Notes: generated by a model from the letters alone, not told the origin. 64,000 nt of DNA from Paracoccus sp. JM45 (GCF_003590715.1 NZ_QQVY01000006.1:62001-126000), one strand, 5' to 3'. Numbered from the stretch's first letter, positions 38,073-47,749 are shown. Translations and numbers: made by a program.

Positions 38073-39632
38073 GTGTCAGTTCTGGATCTTGAAGAGGGCA
38101 CTGCCTTTGTCGGAGGCGCTGGCAAGGATTACGCCACGCCCGAACATTTACTGCTGAAATACGCCAACCGTCACGGATTGATTGCGGGCGCGACAGGTAC
38201 GGGCAAAACCGTCACGCTGCAAACCCTGGCCGAAACCCTGTCGCTGGCCGGTGTGCCGGTGTTCCTGTCCGATATCAAAGGTGATCTGTCCGGATTGTCC
38301 ACTGCAGGAACCGCCCAATCCAAGCTGCATGATGCATTTGAAAAACGGGCAAGCCAGATCGGTTGCACGTTGGATTACCAGTCCTTTCCGGTGACATTCT
38401 GGGATGTCTGGGGGGAATTCGGCCATCCTGTTCGCACAACGCCTGCGGAAATGGGACCGCTGCTGTTATCGCGCCTGCTGGATCTGACACCAGCGCAGGA
38501 AGGTGTAATGAACATCGCCTTCCATGTCGCGGATGAGGACGGCCTGCCGCTGCTGGATCTAAAGGATCTTCAGACTATGTTGATCTGGGTCGGGCAGAAC
38601 GCTTCGGACCTATCGCTGCGTTACGGGAATGTCAGTGCGGCCAGTGTGGGTGCGATCCAGCGCGCCCTTCTGGTTCTGGAAAACGAAGGCGGTGATCGTC
38701 TGTTCGGTGAACCCGCGTTAGAATTGTCCGACCTGATGCGGCAAGATGCCTCGGGCAAGGGGGTGATCAATATTCTGGCCGCCGAACGGCTGATGAACGC
38801 CCCCAAGCTTTACGCAACTTTCCTGCTGTGGCTGCTGTCCGAACTGTTCGAACAGCTTCCAGAAGTTGGCGACCCCGAGGTTCCCCGTATCGCGTTCTTC
38901 TTTGACGAGGCGCATCTGCTGTTCGATGACGCGCCCAAAGCCTTGATTGACAAGGTCGAACGGGTGGCACGGCTGATCCGGTCAAAGGGCGTTAGCGTCT
39001 GGTTTGTCAGCCAGAACCCGACCGATATTCCAGACAGTGTATTGGGACAGTTGGGTAATCGCGTCCAGCATGCGCTGCGATCCTTTACGGCCAAAGACCA
39101 GAAAGCACTTCGACTGGCGGCGGAAAACTATCGGCCAAATCCGGAATTCGACATTGCAGATGCCATCCAGCAGGTCGGGACGGGTGAGGCTGTGACCTCG
39201 TTCCTGATGGAAAAGGGCATGCCGGGAATTGCACAGCGCACCCTGATACGCCCGCCGTTCAGCCAGCTTGGGCCGATTGATGTCAGAATGCGGGCGGATA
39301 TTCTGGCAGCTTCGGATCAGGGGGCAAAATATAACACGCCTCTGGATCGGGAATCCGCGCAGGAAATGCTGGCCAAACGCACAGCGGATGCAGCAGCTGC
39401 GGCGAAAGGGGCTGATTTAGCGGATGATGACCTGTTCGATATGTCACCCGACGACGGTTACCGCAATGCGCGTCGTTACGAGGCACCTGCACCGGCCAAA
39501 AAGCCCGCACGTAGCAGCCGGTCGGATAGCGTTCTGGAGACGTTCGGCAAAAGTCTGGCCCGTCAGTTAGGCACCCGGACCGGTCAGGCCTTGGTCCGGG
39601 GCGTGCTTGGATCCCTGCTGAAGCGACGCTAG
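38073..39632 (+). CDS. HerA-like helicase domain protein (DUF853)
   Basis: A 519-residue ATPase related to E. coli YjgR. Walker A is GATGTGKTVT near 45, in the family context KYANRHGLIAGATGTGKT; Walker B is RIAFFFDEAHLLF. The C-terminus has an Ala-rich stretch and a basic tail. I chose GTG 38073, 6 bases after AAGGGG, since relatives start just before EGTAFVGG; a TTG at 37974 would add 33 residues that match nothing. Its cellular role is unknown, possibly DNA processing or membrane-linked transport. Confidence 0.9.
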   Translation: MSVLDLEEGTAFVGGAGKDYATPEHLLLKYANRHGLIAGATGTGKTVTLQTLAETLSLAGVPVFLSDIKGDLSGLSTAGTAQSKLHDAFEKRASQIGCTLDYQSFPVTFWDVWGEFGHPVRTTPAEMGPLLLSRLLDLTPAQEGVMNIAFHVADEDGLPLLDLKDLQTMLIWVGQNASDLSLRYGNVSAASVGAIQRALLVLENEGGDRLFGEPALELSDLMRQDASGKGVINILAAERLMNAPKLYATFLLWLLSELFEQLPEVGDPEVPRIAFFFDEAHLLFDDAPKALIDKVERVARLIRSKGVSVWFVSQNPTDIPDSVLGQLGNRVQHALRSFTAKDQKALRLAAENYRPNPEFDIADAIQQVGTGEAVTSFLMEKGMPGIAQRTLIRPPFSQLGPIDVRMRADILAASDQGAKYNTPLDRESAQEMLAKRTADAAAAAKGADLADDDLFDMSPDDGYRNARRYEAPAPAKKPARSSRSDSVLETFGKSLARQLGTRTGQALVRGVLGSLLKRR

Positions 39633-39635
39633 TCG

Positions 39636-39968
39636 TTACAGGGCGATTGCCATAGGTGCGGGGGCAGCCTGGATGGCCACCCGCATTTCGGCCATGATGG
39701 CGATCATCAGCAGGACATGACGCTTCAAATTGTACTCTGCCAGTTGCTTCAGACGCATATCGTTCTGGATTGCTTCCTCGGCGCGCAAACGCGCCAGCGC
39801 GTGCGCTGGTGCCGGGCATCGGTCCACGCGCAGCAGCTGTGGCAGGTCACGATCCCTTTTCCATGATTTTTGCCCTTCACGGGCGGCACGGATCAAGACG
39901 ACCGGACGGCGGAAGGGCTGATGGGCGGGGCGTGGGTGGAAAGCGATCACATTCGTGCCTTGGGTCAT
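39636..39968 (-). CDS. DUF6477 family protein
   Basis: A 110-residue cytoplasmic protein of a family confined largely to Rhodobacterales. Family features are RRPVVLIRAAREGQKSWKRD, LARLRAEEA and LKRHVLLMIAIMAEMR. Function unknown. The start at 39968 follows AAGGA; three upstream in-frame ATGs would add up to 13 residues. It is convergent with the HerA-like gene and divergent from the DUF6456 gene. Confidence 0.78.
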   Translation of the reverse strand: MTQGTNVIAFHPRPAHQPFRRPVVLIRAAREGQKSWKRDRDLPQLLRVDRCPAPAHALARLRAEEAIQNDMRLKQLAEYNLKRHVLLMIAIMAEMRVAIQAAPAPMAIAL

Positions 39969-40186
39969 CGGTCTGGTCCTTGCTGGTTGATGCAAAACCA
40001 TCATCACACAACCTGAGCCTGTGTTGCCAAATGCGTCAACGCACCGCCCGATGGCGCAATAATTCTTTAGGAATTGTTAGGGAATGTTGCGGCTATGTGC
40101 AGTAACACCCTGTTAACCACAGGGGAAAAATTACAACCAAAGGTGGTCAATTTGCGGGGCGACCTAAGGAAAACAAGGGGCCTGAT

Positions 40187-41302
40187 ATGACCATTTTGAC
40201 CGGTGATTTCGCAATCCACACATCCGTCGCGGAGTACCGTTCTGAGGGGACAGTCCCCGCGGCCGATACGTCGCTTGGCGATGATGCCCGTCTTTACCTG
40301 CGCCATGTCGATCAGGGTGAAACGATCCGCGCATTGGCCCGAGAGGCCGGCTGCCATGCCTCGACCATCCTGCGTCGAATCCGCCGGTTCGAGGCGCGTC
40401 GCGATGATCCTTTGGTCGACAGCGCCTTGGCACGTAAAAATACCGAAGCCTCGGATGATCGTCAGTCGTTGCGGGTTTTGCGTCGCTTGGCGGAACCGAA
40501 TTCGGTTATGGTCACTGCCGCTGGAATGGATAAGGCCATTGTTACGCGGGACGATATCAGGACCGTTGTGCTGGAACGTCAGTTGGCCGAACGCATGGCC
40601 TTGAAGGGTTGGGTCGTGCAGGCCCGCGGCGGTGGACGTGTCCAACGCTATGTGATTGCCCCTGCGGGACGCGATGCGCTGCGTAAGATGCTTCGATCAC
40701 CCCGCCAGCAGAATGCGGCAATGGGGCCGGATTCATTTGCTAATGCCCATCCGGTGCAAGGCATGGCCGAAAATCCCGCGCCTTTTCACCACAGTGACAT
40801 ACATCGGACCTATGAAACACGCGTTTTGCAGGATCCCGAGGACGGTCGGCGCAAGAAGATGCGTGTCAATATCGCCGAAAGCCCGCTGATGGTACTGGCC
40901 CGCCGCCGCGACCAATCAGGCGAGGCGTTCCTGACGTCAGGGATGGTAGCTGCAGGCGAACGCTTGCGCGAGGATTTCGAACTGGCACAGATGGGACCGC
41001 GCGTGACCCAGAACTGGGACGGCTTTATGACCTCGGGGATTGATGTGTCGCAAAGCGGGTCAGGATTTCGCGGCGGGTCAGAGGCAGCGCGGGATCGCGT
41101 GGCGCTGGCCTTGCGCGATCTTGGACCGGGCATGGGCGATATCGTTCTGCGCGTCTGCTGTTTTCTGGAAGGGATCGAAATGACCGAGCGCCGCTTGGGC
41201 TGGTCTGCGCGTTCGGGCAAAATTGTGCTGCGTCTGGCCCTGATGCGTCTGGAACGTCACTATGCCGAACATTACAGCAAAGGATCACCACTGATAGGCT
41301 GA
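40187..41302 (+). CDS. DUF6456 / helix-turn-helix protein
   Basis: A 371-residue protein typical of Rhodobacterales. A helix-turn-helix near 42-65 (ETIRALAREAGCHASTILRRIR) precedes a winged-helix-like part with RYVIAPAGRDALR. The C-terminal DUF6456 domain includes RDRVALALRDLGPGMGDIVLRVCCFLEG and RSGKIVLRLALMRLERHY. It is probably a DNA-binding regulator with unknown targets. The pairing with DUF6477 is frequent in this order, to my knowledge. Confidence 0.85.
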   Translation: MTILTGDFAIHTSVAEYRSEGTVPAADTSLGDDARLYLRHVDQGETIRALAREAGCHASTILRRIRRFEARRDDPLVDSALARKNTEASDDRQSLRVLRRLAEPNSVMVTAAGMDKAIVTRDDIRTVVLERQLAERMALKGWVVQARGGGRVQRYVIAPAGRDALRKMLRSPRQQNAAMGPDSFANAHPVQGMAENPAPFHHSDIHRTYETRVLQDPEDGRRKKMRVNIAESPLMVLARRRDQSGEAFLTSGMVAAGERLREDFELAQMGPRVTQNWDGFMTSGIDVSQSGSGFRGGSEAARDRVALALRDLGPGMGDIVLRVCCFLEGIEMTERRLGWSARSGKIVLRLALMRLERHYAEHYSKGSPLIG

Positions 41303-41309
41303 TAAGGAA

Positions 41310-41335
41310 AAGGGGCGCCGTTTCGGGCGCCCCTT
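41310..41335. terminator. bidirectional terminator
   Basis: AAGGGGCGCC and GGCGCCCCTT around a GTTTCG loop, between the convergent DUF6456 and catalase genes. Confidence 0.75.
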
Positions 41336-41341
41336 CCATTA

Positions 41342-42814
41342 TTAGTCGTTCTTTTGTGCCTTTTCGGCGCGTGCGGCACGGATGCCAGCGCCATAGGCAG
41401 GGCTGATCAGGTCGAAGTGACCCAGTGCAACCTGCACGACAGCCTCATCTGCGCCGTCCATTGCGGCGGCAAGGTTCTTGTACAGACGGCCACGTTCCTC
41501 GTCGTTCAGCACTTCGTCGTGCAGCGCGCGCGGCTGGGTGTAATCGTCCATCTGCTGCTGGTGCGGATGGCGGCCAGCCTCACCCGAGATACGCAGCGGC
41601 GGTTCGGCAAAGCTGTTATCCTCGACCGCGCCACCAAAGCTGTTGGGTTCGTAATAGGCATCAACGCTGCCGGTTTTCTGGCCCATGAAGTTCATCTGGC
41701 CATCTTTATGATAGTGATGCACAGGGCATTTCGGTGCGTTCACCGGCAGATGTTCGTAATGCGTACCAAGGCGATAGCGATGCGCATCGGCATAGCTGAA
41801 GACACGCGCTTGCAGCATCTTGTCAGGCGAATAACCGATACCCGGCACCTTGTTCGACGGGCTGAATGCAGCCTGTTCGATCTGTGCGAAATAGTTATCG
41901 GCGTTGCGGTTCAGTGCGAATTCACCAACCTCGATCAGCGGGTAATCCTTATGCGACCAGACTTTGGTCAGATCGAAAGGATCGAAGGGCGTGGTTTCGG
42001 CGTCAGCCTCGGGCATGACCTGAACAAACATCTTCCAACGGGGGAAGTTGCCATCCTCGATCTTGCCGAACAGGGCTTCCTGATAACCTTCGCGCGAATG
42101 GCCGATGATTTCGGCAGCTTCGCCGTTGGTGAAGTGACGGTGACCCTGCTGGGTTTTGAAGTGGAACTTCACCCAGAAACGTTCGCCCGCCTTGTTCCAG
42201 AAGGAATAGGTGTGGCTGCCATAGCCGTTCATGAAGGTCGGGTCCTGCGGCAGACCGCGGTCCGACATCAGGATCGTCACCTGATGCAGCGATTCGGGCT
42301 GCTGGCCCCAGAAGTCCCACATGGCCGTCGCGCTGCGCAGGTTGGTGCGCGGGTGACGTTTCTGCGTGTGGATGAAATCCGGGAATTTCAGCGGGTCACG
42401 GACAAAGAAGACCGGCGTGTTGTTGCCAACCACATCCCAGTTGCCTTCGTCAGTATAGAACTTCAGCGCAAAACCACGGACATCGCGTTCATGGTCAGCT
42501 GCACCCTGTTCGCCCGCAACGGTCGAAAAGCGTGCCAGCATGTCGGTGGTCTTGCCGACTTCACCGAAGATGGATGCACAGCTATACCGGGTGATGTCAT
42601 TGGTGACGGTAAAGGTACCGAATGCGCCCCAGCCTTTTGCGTGGACAACACGCTCTGGGATGCGTTCGCGGTTCTGATGGGCCAGCTTTTCAAGCAGCTG
42701 GTAATCCTGCATCAGCAGCGGGCCGCGCGGTCCGGCCGTTTCGCTGTTCTGGTTCGAGGCAACCGGCGCACCTGCGGTTGTGGTCATACGGGGGCGTTGG
42801 GTCTGGTCGTTCAT
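41342..42814 (-). CDS. katA: catalase, small-subunit heme type
   Basis: A 490-residue monofunctional heme catalase that removes hydrogen peroxide. The distal His58 ([12 protein letters not shown]), Asn131 ([10 protein letters not shown]) and proximal heme Tyr341 ([14 protein letters not shown]) are all present. The length fits clade 3 small-subunit enzymes. I set the start at 42814; the frame continues upstream through the promoter. It is divergent from oxyR, with two palindromes between them, so OxyR control is very likely. Confidence 0.97.
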   Translation of the reverse strand: MNDQTQRPRMTTTAGAPVASNQNSETAGPRGPLLMQDYQLLEKLAHQNRERIPERVVHAKGWGAFGTFTVTNDITRYSCASIFGEVGKTTDMLARFSTVAGEQGAADHERDVRGFALKFYTDEGNWDVVGNNTPVFFVRDPLKFPDFIHTQKRHPRTNLRSATAMWDFWGQQPESLHQVTILMSDRGLPQDPTFMNGYGSHTYSFWNKAGERFWVKFHFKTQQGHRHFTNGEAAEIIGHSREGYQEALFGKIEDGNFPRWKMFVQVMPEADAETTPFDPFDLTKVWSHKDYPLIEVGEFALNRNADNYFAQIEQAAFSPSNKVPGIGYSPDKMLQARVFSYADAHRYRLGTHYEHLPVNAPKCPVHHYHKDGQMNFMGQKTGSVDAYYEPNSFGGAVEDNSFAEPPLRISGEAGRHPHQQQMDDYTQPRALHDEVLNDEERGRLYKNLAAAMDGADEAVVQVALGHFDLISPAYGAGIRAARAEKAQKND

Positions 42815-42881
42815 TCTTTTGCGATCCTTGATATCCGGACTGGCGATGTAGCCGGAAGATGCGTGATCTGGCAGATAAAAG

Positions 42882-42921
42882 GAAATTGTAATTTCTGCTA
42901 GGATCAATAAGTGTAACTTAT
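42882..42921. promoter_or_regulatory. candidate OxyR operators
   Basis: Two perfect dyads: GAAATT-GT-AATTTC (42882-42895) and ATAAGT-GTA-ACTTAT (42907-42921), the second overlapping the oxyR ATG and containing the LysR form T-N11-A. They lie between divergent katA and oxyR, as expected for peroxide control of katA and repression of oxyR by its own product. Confidence 0.65.
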
Positions 42922-43831
42922 GAACATTACCCTTCGCCAAATACGTTATTTTCTGGCCTTGTCCGAGACGGGAAATTTTACCCGCGCGGCAGAAACAGCC
43001 TATGTCTCTCAGCCAGCGCTTTCAATGCAGATCCGCGCGTTGGAAGACGTCGTCGGTGCACGTCTGGTCGAACGGACAACGGGTGGCGTCGTTCTGACCC
43101 CGCAGGGCCGCGCCTTCGAATTACATGCACGGGGCGTAATGTCCGCCATGACCGAACTGGAGGCCGGATTGCGCCAACCGGGGCGGGGCGGGCGGCTGAT
43201 GTTGGGAATGATTCCTACCGTCGCGCCCTATCTGCTGCCCGAAGCATTGCCCATCCTGCGTGCCCGTGACATTGGCCGCGACCTGCATCTGCGTGAAGCT
43301 CAAACCGACAAACTGCTAGAGGAGCTGACCTCGGGGCGTCTTGATGCTGTTGTGGTTGCGACCCCGCCCGATGCACCAGGTATTGCCGCAACACATCTGT
43401 TTCAGGACGGCTTTCTTCTGGCAGGCAGCGCCGCGCGGATTGATGATCTGCGCGCGCAGGCTTTAACGCCGGACGCCTTGGATCCGGGACAGCTGTTATT
43501 GCTGGACGAAGGGCATTGCCTTGGCGATCAGGCGCTGAAGGTTTGCGGATTGGGTCGGCGCAGCAGCCGGTTGGACTTGGGGGCGGCATCGCTTTCGACC
43601 CTGTGCCGTCTGGCGGCGCAGGGAATGGGGCTGACGTTCCTGCCGCAGATTGCACGCCAACAGGAAATGGCCGCAGCCCCGGGCCTAACGGCAATCCGCT
43701 TTCCGGACCCGCAACCGTCACGCCAGATCATGCTGTTGCGGCGTGCGACAACACCGGCACAGGGATGGTTCGATGATCTGGCACAGATATTACGTCAGGC
43801 TGCCAATCCGCTTCTAGACCAAAACATATAG
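42920..43831 (+). CDS. oxyR: hydrogen peroxide-sensing regulator OxyR
   Basis: A 303-residue LysR regulator. The winged helix is at 1-60 ([21 protein letters not shown]). The redox pair Cys200 and Cys209 lies in [17 protein letters not shown], the same spacing as Cys199/Cys208 of E. coli OxyR, so it should sense peroxide by a disulfide. The divergent katA is its obvious target. Confidence 0.94.
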   Translation: MNITLRQIRYFLALSETGNFTRAAETAYVSQPALSMQIRALEDVVGARLVERTTGGVVLTPQGRAFELHARGVMSAMTELEAGLRQPGRGGRLMLGMIPTVAPYLLPEALPILRARDIGRDLHLREAQTDKLLEELTSGRLDAVVVATPPDAPGIAATHLFQDGFLLAGSAARIDDLRAQALTPDALDPGQLLLLDEGHCLGDQALKVCGLGRRSSRLDLGAASLSTLCRLAAQGMGLTFLPQIARQQEMAAAPGLTAIRFPDPQPSRQIMLLRRATTPAQGWFDDLAQILRQAANPLLDQNI

Positions 43832-43833
43832 AT

Positions 43834-43859
43834 GCAGGGCTGCCGTGCGGTAGCCCTGC
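43834..43859. terminator. hairpin between oxyR and peroxiredoxin gene
   Basis: GCAGGGCT (43834-43841) and AGCCCTGC (43852-43859) pair perfectly between convergent genes. No T-run follows. Confidence 0.55.
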
Positions 43860-43868
43860 GCAAGTTCA

Positions 43869-44417
43869 TTACGCCATTTCGCTGACGGTTTCGTTCTGCA
43901 ACCACGCCAGAATTGATTCGGGGGCGGTTTCGCCATAGGGATCGTCGGCGCAATCGTCGCAACGGCCCGGTTCCTCGAACCACGCCACGATGCAGCCGTC
44001 ATCAACAATGGCGGCATAGCGCCAGCTACGCGCGCCAAAGCCCAGATTGTCCTTGCGGACCAGCATCCCAACCTTATCGGTAAATTCACCCGAACCGTCT
44101 GGAAGGACCATGACATTAGTCAAGTTCTGCGATTTGGACCATTGGTTCATGACAAAGCTGTCATTGACAGACACACAATAGACGGCATCGACGCCAAAGG
44201 TTTTCAGCTGGTCATATGCCGCCTCGAATCCGGGTAGCTGATAGGTCGAACAGGTGGGCGTAAACGCACCGGGCAGGGAAAACAGGACTACGCGCTTGCC
44301 GGCAAAATATTCGCGGGTGGTCATATCCTGCCAGCGGAAAGGATTTGTGCCACCGATTGATTCGTCACGCACACGGGTATGAAAGGTAACGTCGGGCAGT
44401 TGTGATCCAGATTTCAT
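43869..44417 (-). CDS. peroxiredoxin, Prx5/AhpE-like (atypical)
   Basis: A 182-residue thiol peroxidase of the Prx5 family. The peroxidatic Cys56 sits in GAFTPTCST, and SVNDSFVMNQW and GMLVRKDNLGFGARSWRY are family motifs. The C-terminal part has a cysteine cluster, CDDCADDPYG, not seen in the shorter family members I know; it could supply a resolving Cys. Two adjacent ATGs exist; I chose the second for spacing from GAGG. It faces oxyR, so it belongs to the same peroxide defence locus. Confidence 0.9.
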   Translation of the reverse strand: MKSGSQLPDVTFHTRVRDESIGGTNPFRWQDMTTREYFAGKRVVLFSLPGAFTPTCSTYQLPGFEAAYDQLKTFGVDAVYCVSVNDSFVMNQWSKSQNLTNVMVLPDGSGEFTDKVGMLVRKDNLGFGARSWRYAAIVDDGCIVAWFEEPGRCDDCADDPYGETAPESILAWLQNETVSEMA

Positions 44418-44631
44418 CATGGCCTCGATTTATTGTCACGCACCACAGAAGCAGTACTTTTGGTTCCCCCCGTTCGGCCAGTTGATAACGCTGCGGTGCA
44501 GCAGGGGCAATGCTGCAAAGCAGCTTGGTGCAGGGTCATGACAGCCATGTGTCACAAACATCGTCTACGCGTTGCCAATCCGGTAAAAAGCCCGTAATTC
44601 TGGCACAACCGCGACCGAAAGGATTAAGACC

Positions 44632-45582
44632 TTGCGCGACCTCAGGATGCCGGACCAACGCCACCCGGAAAAGGCCCACCGCCCAGATCAGGTTCAGCCA
44701 AAGAAACCTGACTGGATACGCGTGAAGGCCCCGACTTCGGAAGGCTACAAGCAGACGCGTGATCTGCTACGTGAACACCGCTTGTCGACCGTCTGCGAAG
44801 AAGCAGGCTGCCCTAATGTCGGCGAATGTTGGAGCCAGGGACACGCGACCATGATGATCATGGGCGAAATCTGTACCCGTGGCTGTACCTTCTGCAACGT
44901 GGCCACAGGCCGCCCGCAGGATCTGGACGCCTTCGAACCGGGCCGCGTGGCGCATGCCGTGCAAAAGCTTGGCCTGAACCATGTCGTGATCACCAGTGTG
45001 GACCGCGACGATCTGGACGATGGCGGTGCAGAACATTTCGCGCAGACCATCCGCGCCATCCGGCACCGTTCGCCCGGTTCGACCATCGAGGTTCTGACGC
45101 CGGACTTTCTGAAGTCCAAGCCGGGTTCGTTGGAAATCGTGGTCGAAGCGCGCCCCGATGTGTTCAACCACAATCTGGAAACCGTGCCCGGCCTTTATCC
45201 GACGGTGCGTCCCGGCGCGCGCTATTTCCATTCGTTGCGTATTTTGCAGCGGATCAAGGAAATGGACCCGACCATGTTCACCAAATCCGGCATTATGGTC
45301 GGTCTGGGCGAGGATCGTCAGGGCGTCTTGCAGGTCATGGACGATATGCGGGCAGCCGATATCGATTTTATCACTATTGGCCAGTATCTGCAGCCGACAT
45401 CGAAGCACCACCGCGTTGATCGTTTTGTGACCCCCGAAGAATTCAAGGGTTATGAAAAATCGGCTTATGGCAAAGGCTTCCTGATGGTATCGGCCACGCC
45501 CTTGACGCGGTCATCCTATCACGCCGGTGACGATTTCGCCCAATTGCGTGACGCACGGCTGGCAAAATTGGGTCGTGCCTGA
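44632..45582 (+). CDS. lipA: lipoyl synthase LipA
   Basis: A 316-residue radical SAM enzyme that inserts two sulfurs into protein-bound octanoyl groups. The auxiliary cluster uses Cys55, Cys60 and Cys66 ([12 protein letters not shown]), and the radical SAM cluster Cys81, Cys85 and Cys88 (CTRGCTFC). The final RSSYHA supplies the auxiliary Ser ligand. The start is TTG: homologues in the order begin [17 protein letters not shown], which needs the TTG at 44632, with AAAGGA 8 bases before it. Confidence 0.96.
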   Translation: MRDLRMPDQRHPEKAHRPDQVQPKKPDWIRVKAPTSEGYKQTRDLLREHRLSTVCEEAGCPNVGECWSQGHATMMIMGEICTRGCTFCNVATGRPQDLDAFEPGRVAHAVQKLGLNHVVITSVDRDDLDDGGAEHFAQTIRAIRHRSPGSTIEVLTPDFLKSKPGSLEIVVEARPDVFNHNLETVPGLYPTVRPGARYFHSLRILQRIKEMDPTMFTKSGIMVGLGEDRQGVLQVMDDMRAADIDFITIGQYLQPTSKHHRVDRFVTPEEFKGYEKSAYGKGFLMVSATPLTRSSYHAGDDFAQLRDARLAKLGRA

Positions 45583-45708
45583 ATTTTTTTGAAAAATGGG
45601 GCGGGGCAGGGTGCTTTGCCTCGTTTCTCCCTCTTGCAAATCCTTTCGACTGGCAATATCCGTCTGCCAGACCCGAAAGGGTTGCGCCGGAAGAGCGCCG
45701 ATTGTATC

Positions 45709-45792
45709 GGGGGCGTGGCGGAATGGTAGACGCGACGGATTCAAAATCCGTTTCAGCAATGAGTGCCGGTTCGAGTCCGGCCGCCCCTACCA
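45709..45792 (+). tRNA. tRNA-Leu (anticodon CAA)
   Basis: An 84-base type II tRNA. Acceptor GGGGGCG pairs with CGCCCCT, the anticodon loop TTCAAAA gives CAA, the extra arm is long, and the T-loop is TTCGAGT. CCA is encoded at 45790-45792. It reads UUG codons. Confidence 0.94.
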
Positions 45793-45911
45793 CGCTCTTT
45801 CGTTTATCCATCCAGAAACGTGCCAAAAGATATTTTCCGCCAGCGGGAACAAACCCCTATGGCGTTTGTTTGTCCAACGAAGGTGAAACAACACCGATGA
45901 AAGGACAACTC

Positions 45912-46376
45912 ATGGCACAGACAACTTCCGCCAATGATGTGAAACGTGATGCAGATGCCGCCGCGCAAGAGGCCAAGCACGATCTGTCCGAAGGTGCACG
46001 CAAGGTTGAAAACGACCTGCGCGACACCGCCAGCAAACTGGCCGACAATTCGGGCGTAGAGCGTCTGGCGCAGCGCGGCGCGGATATCGCGAATGAAGCC
46101 GTTGAAACCGGTCGTCAATACGCCGACCGTGCGCGTGAAACCGGTCAGGAATATGCAGACCGTGCGCGTGAAACCGGTCAGGAATATGCAGACCGTGCCC
46201 GTCTGGAAGCCGAACGTCTTTACGGCGCAGGCCAGCAGAAAGCGCATGAAGCGGCTGTTTATGCAGAAGAACGCTATGACGAAGTCTCGGAAATGGTGCG
46301 CCGCAACCCTGCGCAATCCTTGGGCATTGCAGCAGGCGTCGGTTTCTTGGTCGGCCTGTTGATCGCACGTCGCTGA
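45912..46376 (+). CDS. DUF883 (ElaB/YqjD-like) membrane-anchored protein
   Basis: A 154-residue protein: a long Ala/Glu/Arg/Lys helix followed by a C-terminal anchor, AGVGFLVGLLIARR. Relatives ElaB and YqjD tether ribosomes or protect membranes in stationary phase. Around residues 70-105 an 11-residue unit, YADRARETGQE, occurs about three times and the DNA repeats every 33 bases. I chose ATG 45912, after AAAGGA; the frame upstream runs through the tRNA gene. The next gene follows 7 bases later. Confidence 0.87.
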   Translation: MAQTTSANDVKRDADAAAQEAKHDLSEGARKVENDLRDTASKLADNSGVERLAQRGADIANEAVETGRQYADRARETGQEYADRARETGQEYADRARLEAERLYGAGQQKAHEAAVYAEERYDEVSEMVRRNPAQSLGIAAGVGFLVGLLIARR

Positions 46377-46383
46377 GGCAGGC

Positions 46384-47043
46384 ATGTTCGATTTTGCCCG
46401 CAACGCAAAACTGGCGATCGGTGATACCGCACGCAGAGCGGCGCTGAAAGGCGCCGCCGGATTTGTCGCCGTCTTTGGCGGCGGCTTTTTGATCGCCGCG
46501 CTTTGGTCATTTCTGGCAAATAATCTGGAATGGGGGTCGACGCTTGCGTCGCTTGCTATTGGCGGCGGGTTCGTCGCGATTGCGATTATCCTAATCATTA
46601 TGTCGTCCCGCACGAAGCATAAGATGCCAACCTCGGACGAGTTGAAGAAAGAGGTTGAGGCACGGGTCAGTCTGGCAACCGATGCAGCGATTCTTCGCGC
46701 GCGTTCGGAAGCTGACAAGATGGTTGCAGTGGCCGAAACCAAAGCTCACGCGTTGATGGACGAGGCAGGCTTTCGTGCGGCTAAACTGGCTGGCGACGCA
46801 GAACGTCGTGTCTTCGGCAGCGTGCGTCAGACTGCATCTTCTTTGGGAATGACGGCGCAGAATATCCAGTCAGTGCAACGGTCCACGGATCGTGTGGTCC
46901 AGCAGGCCCGTCAGAATGCCAACAGCAATGCTGGAAGTATGGCAAAGCTGGTGGGGGCTTTTGCAATAGGCATCACATTGGCGGCCAAGCTGAAAGAAGG
47001 GCGTCGTGACCACGATAACTATGATCCTGACGATTTCCTGTAA
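46384..47043 (+). CDS. membrane protein, phage-holin-family-like
   Basis: A 219-residue protein with two helices near the N-terminus (about 22-45 and 52-72), then a long charged helix rich in Ala, Arg and Glu, and a weak hydrophobic segment near 190-205. The N-terminal pair resembles the holin superfamily III proteins that often follow DUF883/YqjD genes. It is 7 bases after the DUF883 gene, so the two are one operon. Function unknown; a membrane-stress role is inference. Confidence 0.7.
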   Translation: MFDFARNAKLAIGDTARRAALKGAAGFVAVFGGGFLIAALWSFLANNLEWGSTLASLAIGGGFVAIAIILIIMSSRTKHKMPTSDELKKEVEARVSLATDAAILRARSEADKMVAVAETKAHALMDEAGFRAAKLAGDAERRVFGSVRQTASSLGMTAQNIQSVQRSTDRVVQQARQNANSNAGSMAKLVGAFAIGITLAAKLKEGRRDHDNYDPDDFL

Positions 47044-47049
47044 GCATTA

Positions 47050-47077
47050 AAAAAGGGCGCCCTATGGCGCCCTTTTT
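47050..47077. terminator. bidirectional terminator
   Basis: AAAAAGGGCGCC and GGCGCCCTTTTT around CTAT, between the convergent membrane-protein and glutaredoxin genes. A textbook hairpin with A- and T-runs. Confidence 0.92.
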
Positions 47078-47080
47078 ATA

Positions 47081-47443
47081 TCAGGCATTTGCTTCGCGGA
47101 TTTTATCTGCCGCTGCCTGATCATATTCAACGCCTTTTTGGGCAAACAGCTGATCCAGTTCACCCGACAGTGTCATCTCGGTGATGATGTCACAGCCACC
47201 GACGAATTCACCGTCGACATAAAGCTGCGGAATGGTCGGCCAGTCAGAGAAATCCTTGATCCCCTGACGCAGGTCCTGATCGGCCAGAACGTTCACGTCC
47301 TGAAAATTGACACCCATATAGTTCAGCACACCTGCCACGCGGCTGGAAAACCCGCACTGCGGCATCTCTTTTGTGCCTTTCATGAACAGAACCACCGGGT
47401 TCGTGGTAATGATCTCTTTGATATTCGTATTTGCGTCGCTCAT
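47081..47443 (-). CDS. grxD: monothiol glutaredoxin, Grx4 family
   Basis: A 120-residue CGFS-type glutaredoxin. The active site PQCGFSSR has Cys30, and [20 protein letters not shown] binds glutathione. Such proteins carry or sense [2Fe-2S] clusters and pair with BolA. The bolA gene lies 63 bases upstream on the same strand, a classic pairing. Confidence 0.95.
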   Translation of the reverse strand: MSDANTNIKEIITTNPVVLFMKGTKEMPQCGFSSRVAGVLNYMGVNFQDVNVLADQDLRQGIKDFSDWPTIPQLYVDGEFVGGCDIITEMTLSGELDQLFAQKGVEYDQAAADKIREANA

Positions 47444-47506
47444 CTCGGCAATCCTTATATGTACGTTGCCCGCGAAAACGGGCTGATATTCCGAAAGCAG
47501 GGGCTG

Positions 47507-47749
47507 TCAGGCCGGCGCTTTTGTCGTCAGCGCCAGGGCATGCAATGCGCCCGCAGGTCCATCCATTTTGCCTTTCAATGCAGCATAGACAGCGCGCTGT
47601 TGCTGGACGCGGTTCTGGCCACGAAAGCTTTCGTCGATCACCTCGGCGGAATAGTGGTTACCGTCACCAGCCAGATCCGTGATCGTGATCTTGGCCTCGG
47701 GGAATGCGGCCCGGATAAGGGCTTCGATGTCATGGGCTTCCATCGCCAT
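47507..47749 (-). CDS. bolA: BolA family protein
   Basis: An 80-residue BolA-fold protein that binds a bridging iron-sulfur cluster with monothiol glutaredoxin. The sequence shows EALIRAAFPEAKITITDL, then GNHYSAEVIDESFRGQNRVQQQRAVY with the conserved His. The ATG at 47749 follows AGGA; a second at 47743 is possible. It leads the bolA-grxD pair. Confidence 0.93.
   Translation of the reverse strand: MAMEAHDIEALIRAAFPEAKITITDLAGDGNHYSAEVIDESFRGQNRVQQQRAVYAALKGKMDGPAGALHALALTTKAPA

Noticed and set aside
41354..42901. A 515-codon frame opposite the catalase gene
   Set aside because: The catalase has all catalytic residues, and the opposite frame has no recognisable domain.
46080..46215. The 33-base repeat as a CRISPR or minisatellite outside genes
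   Set aside because: The copies are directly adjacent, in frame and code for a continuous helix; there are no spacers.
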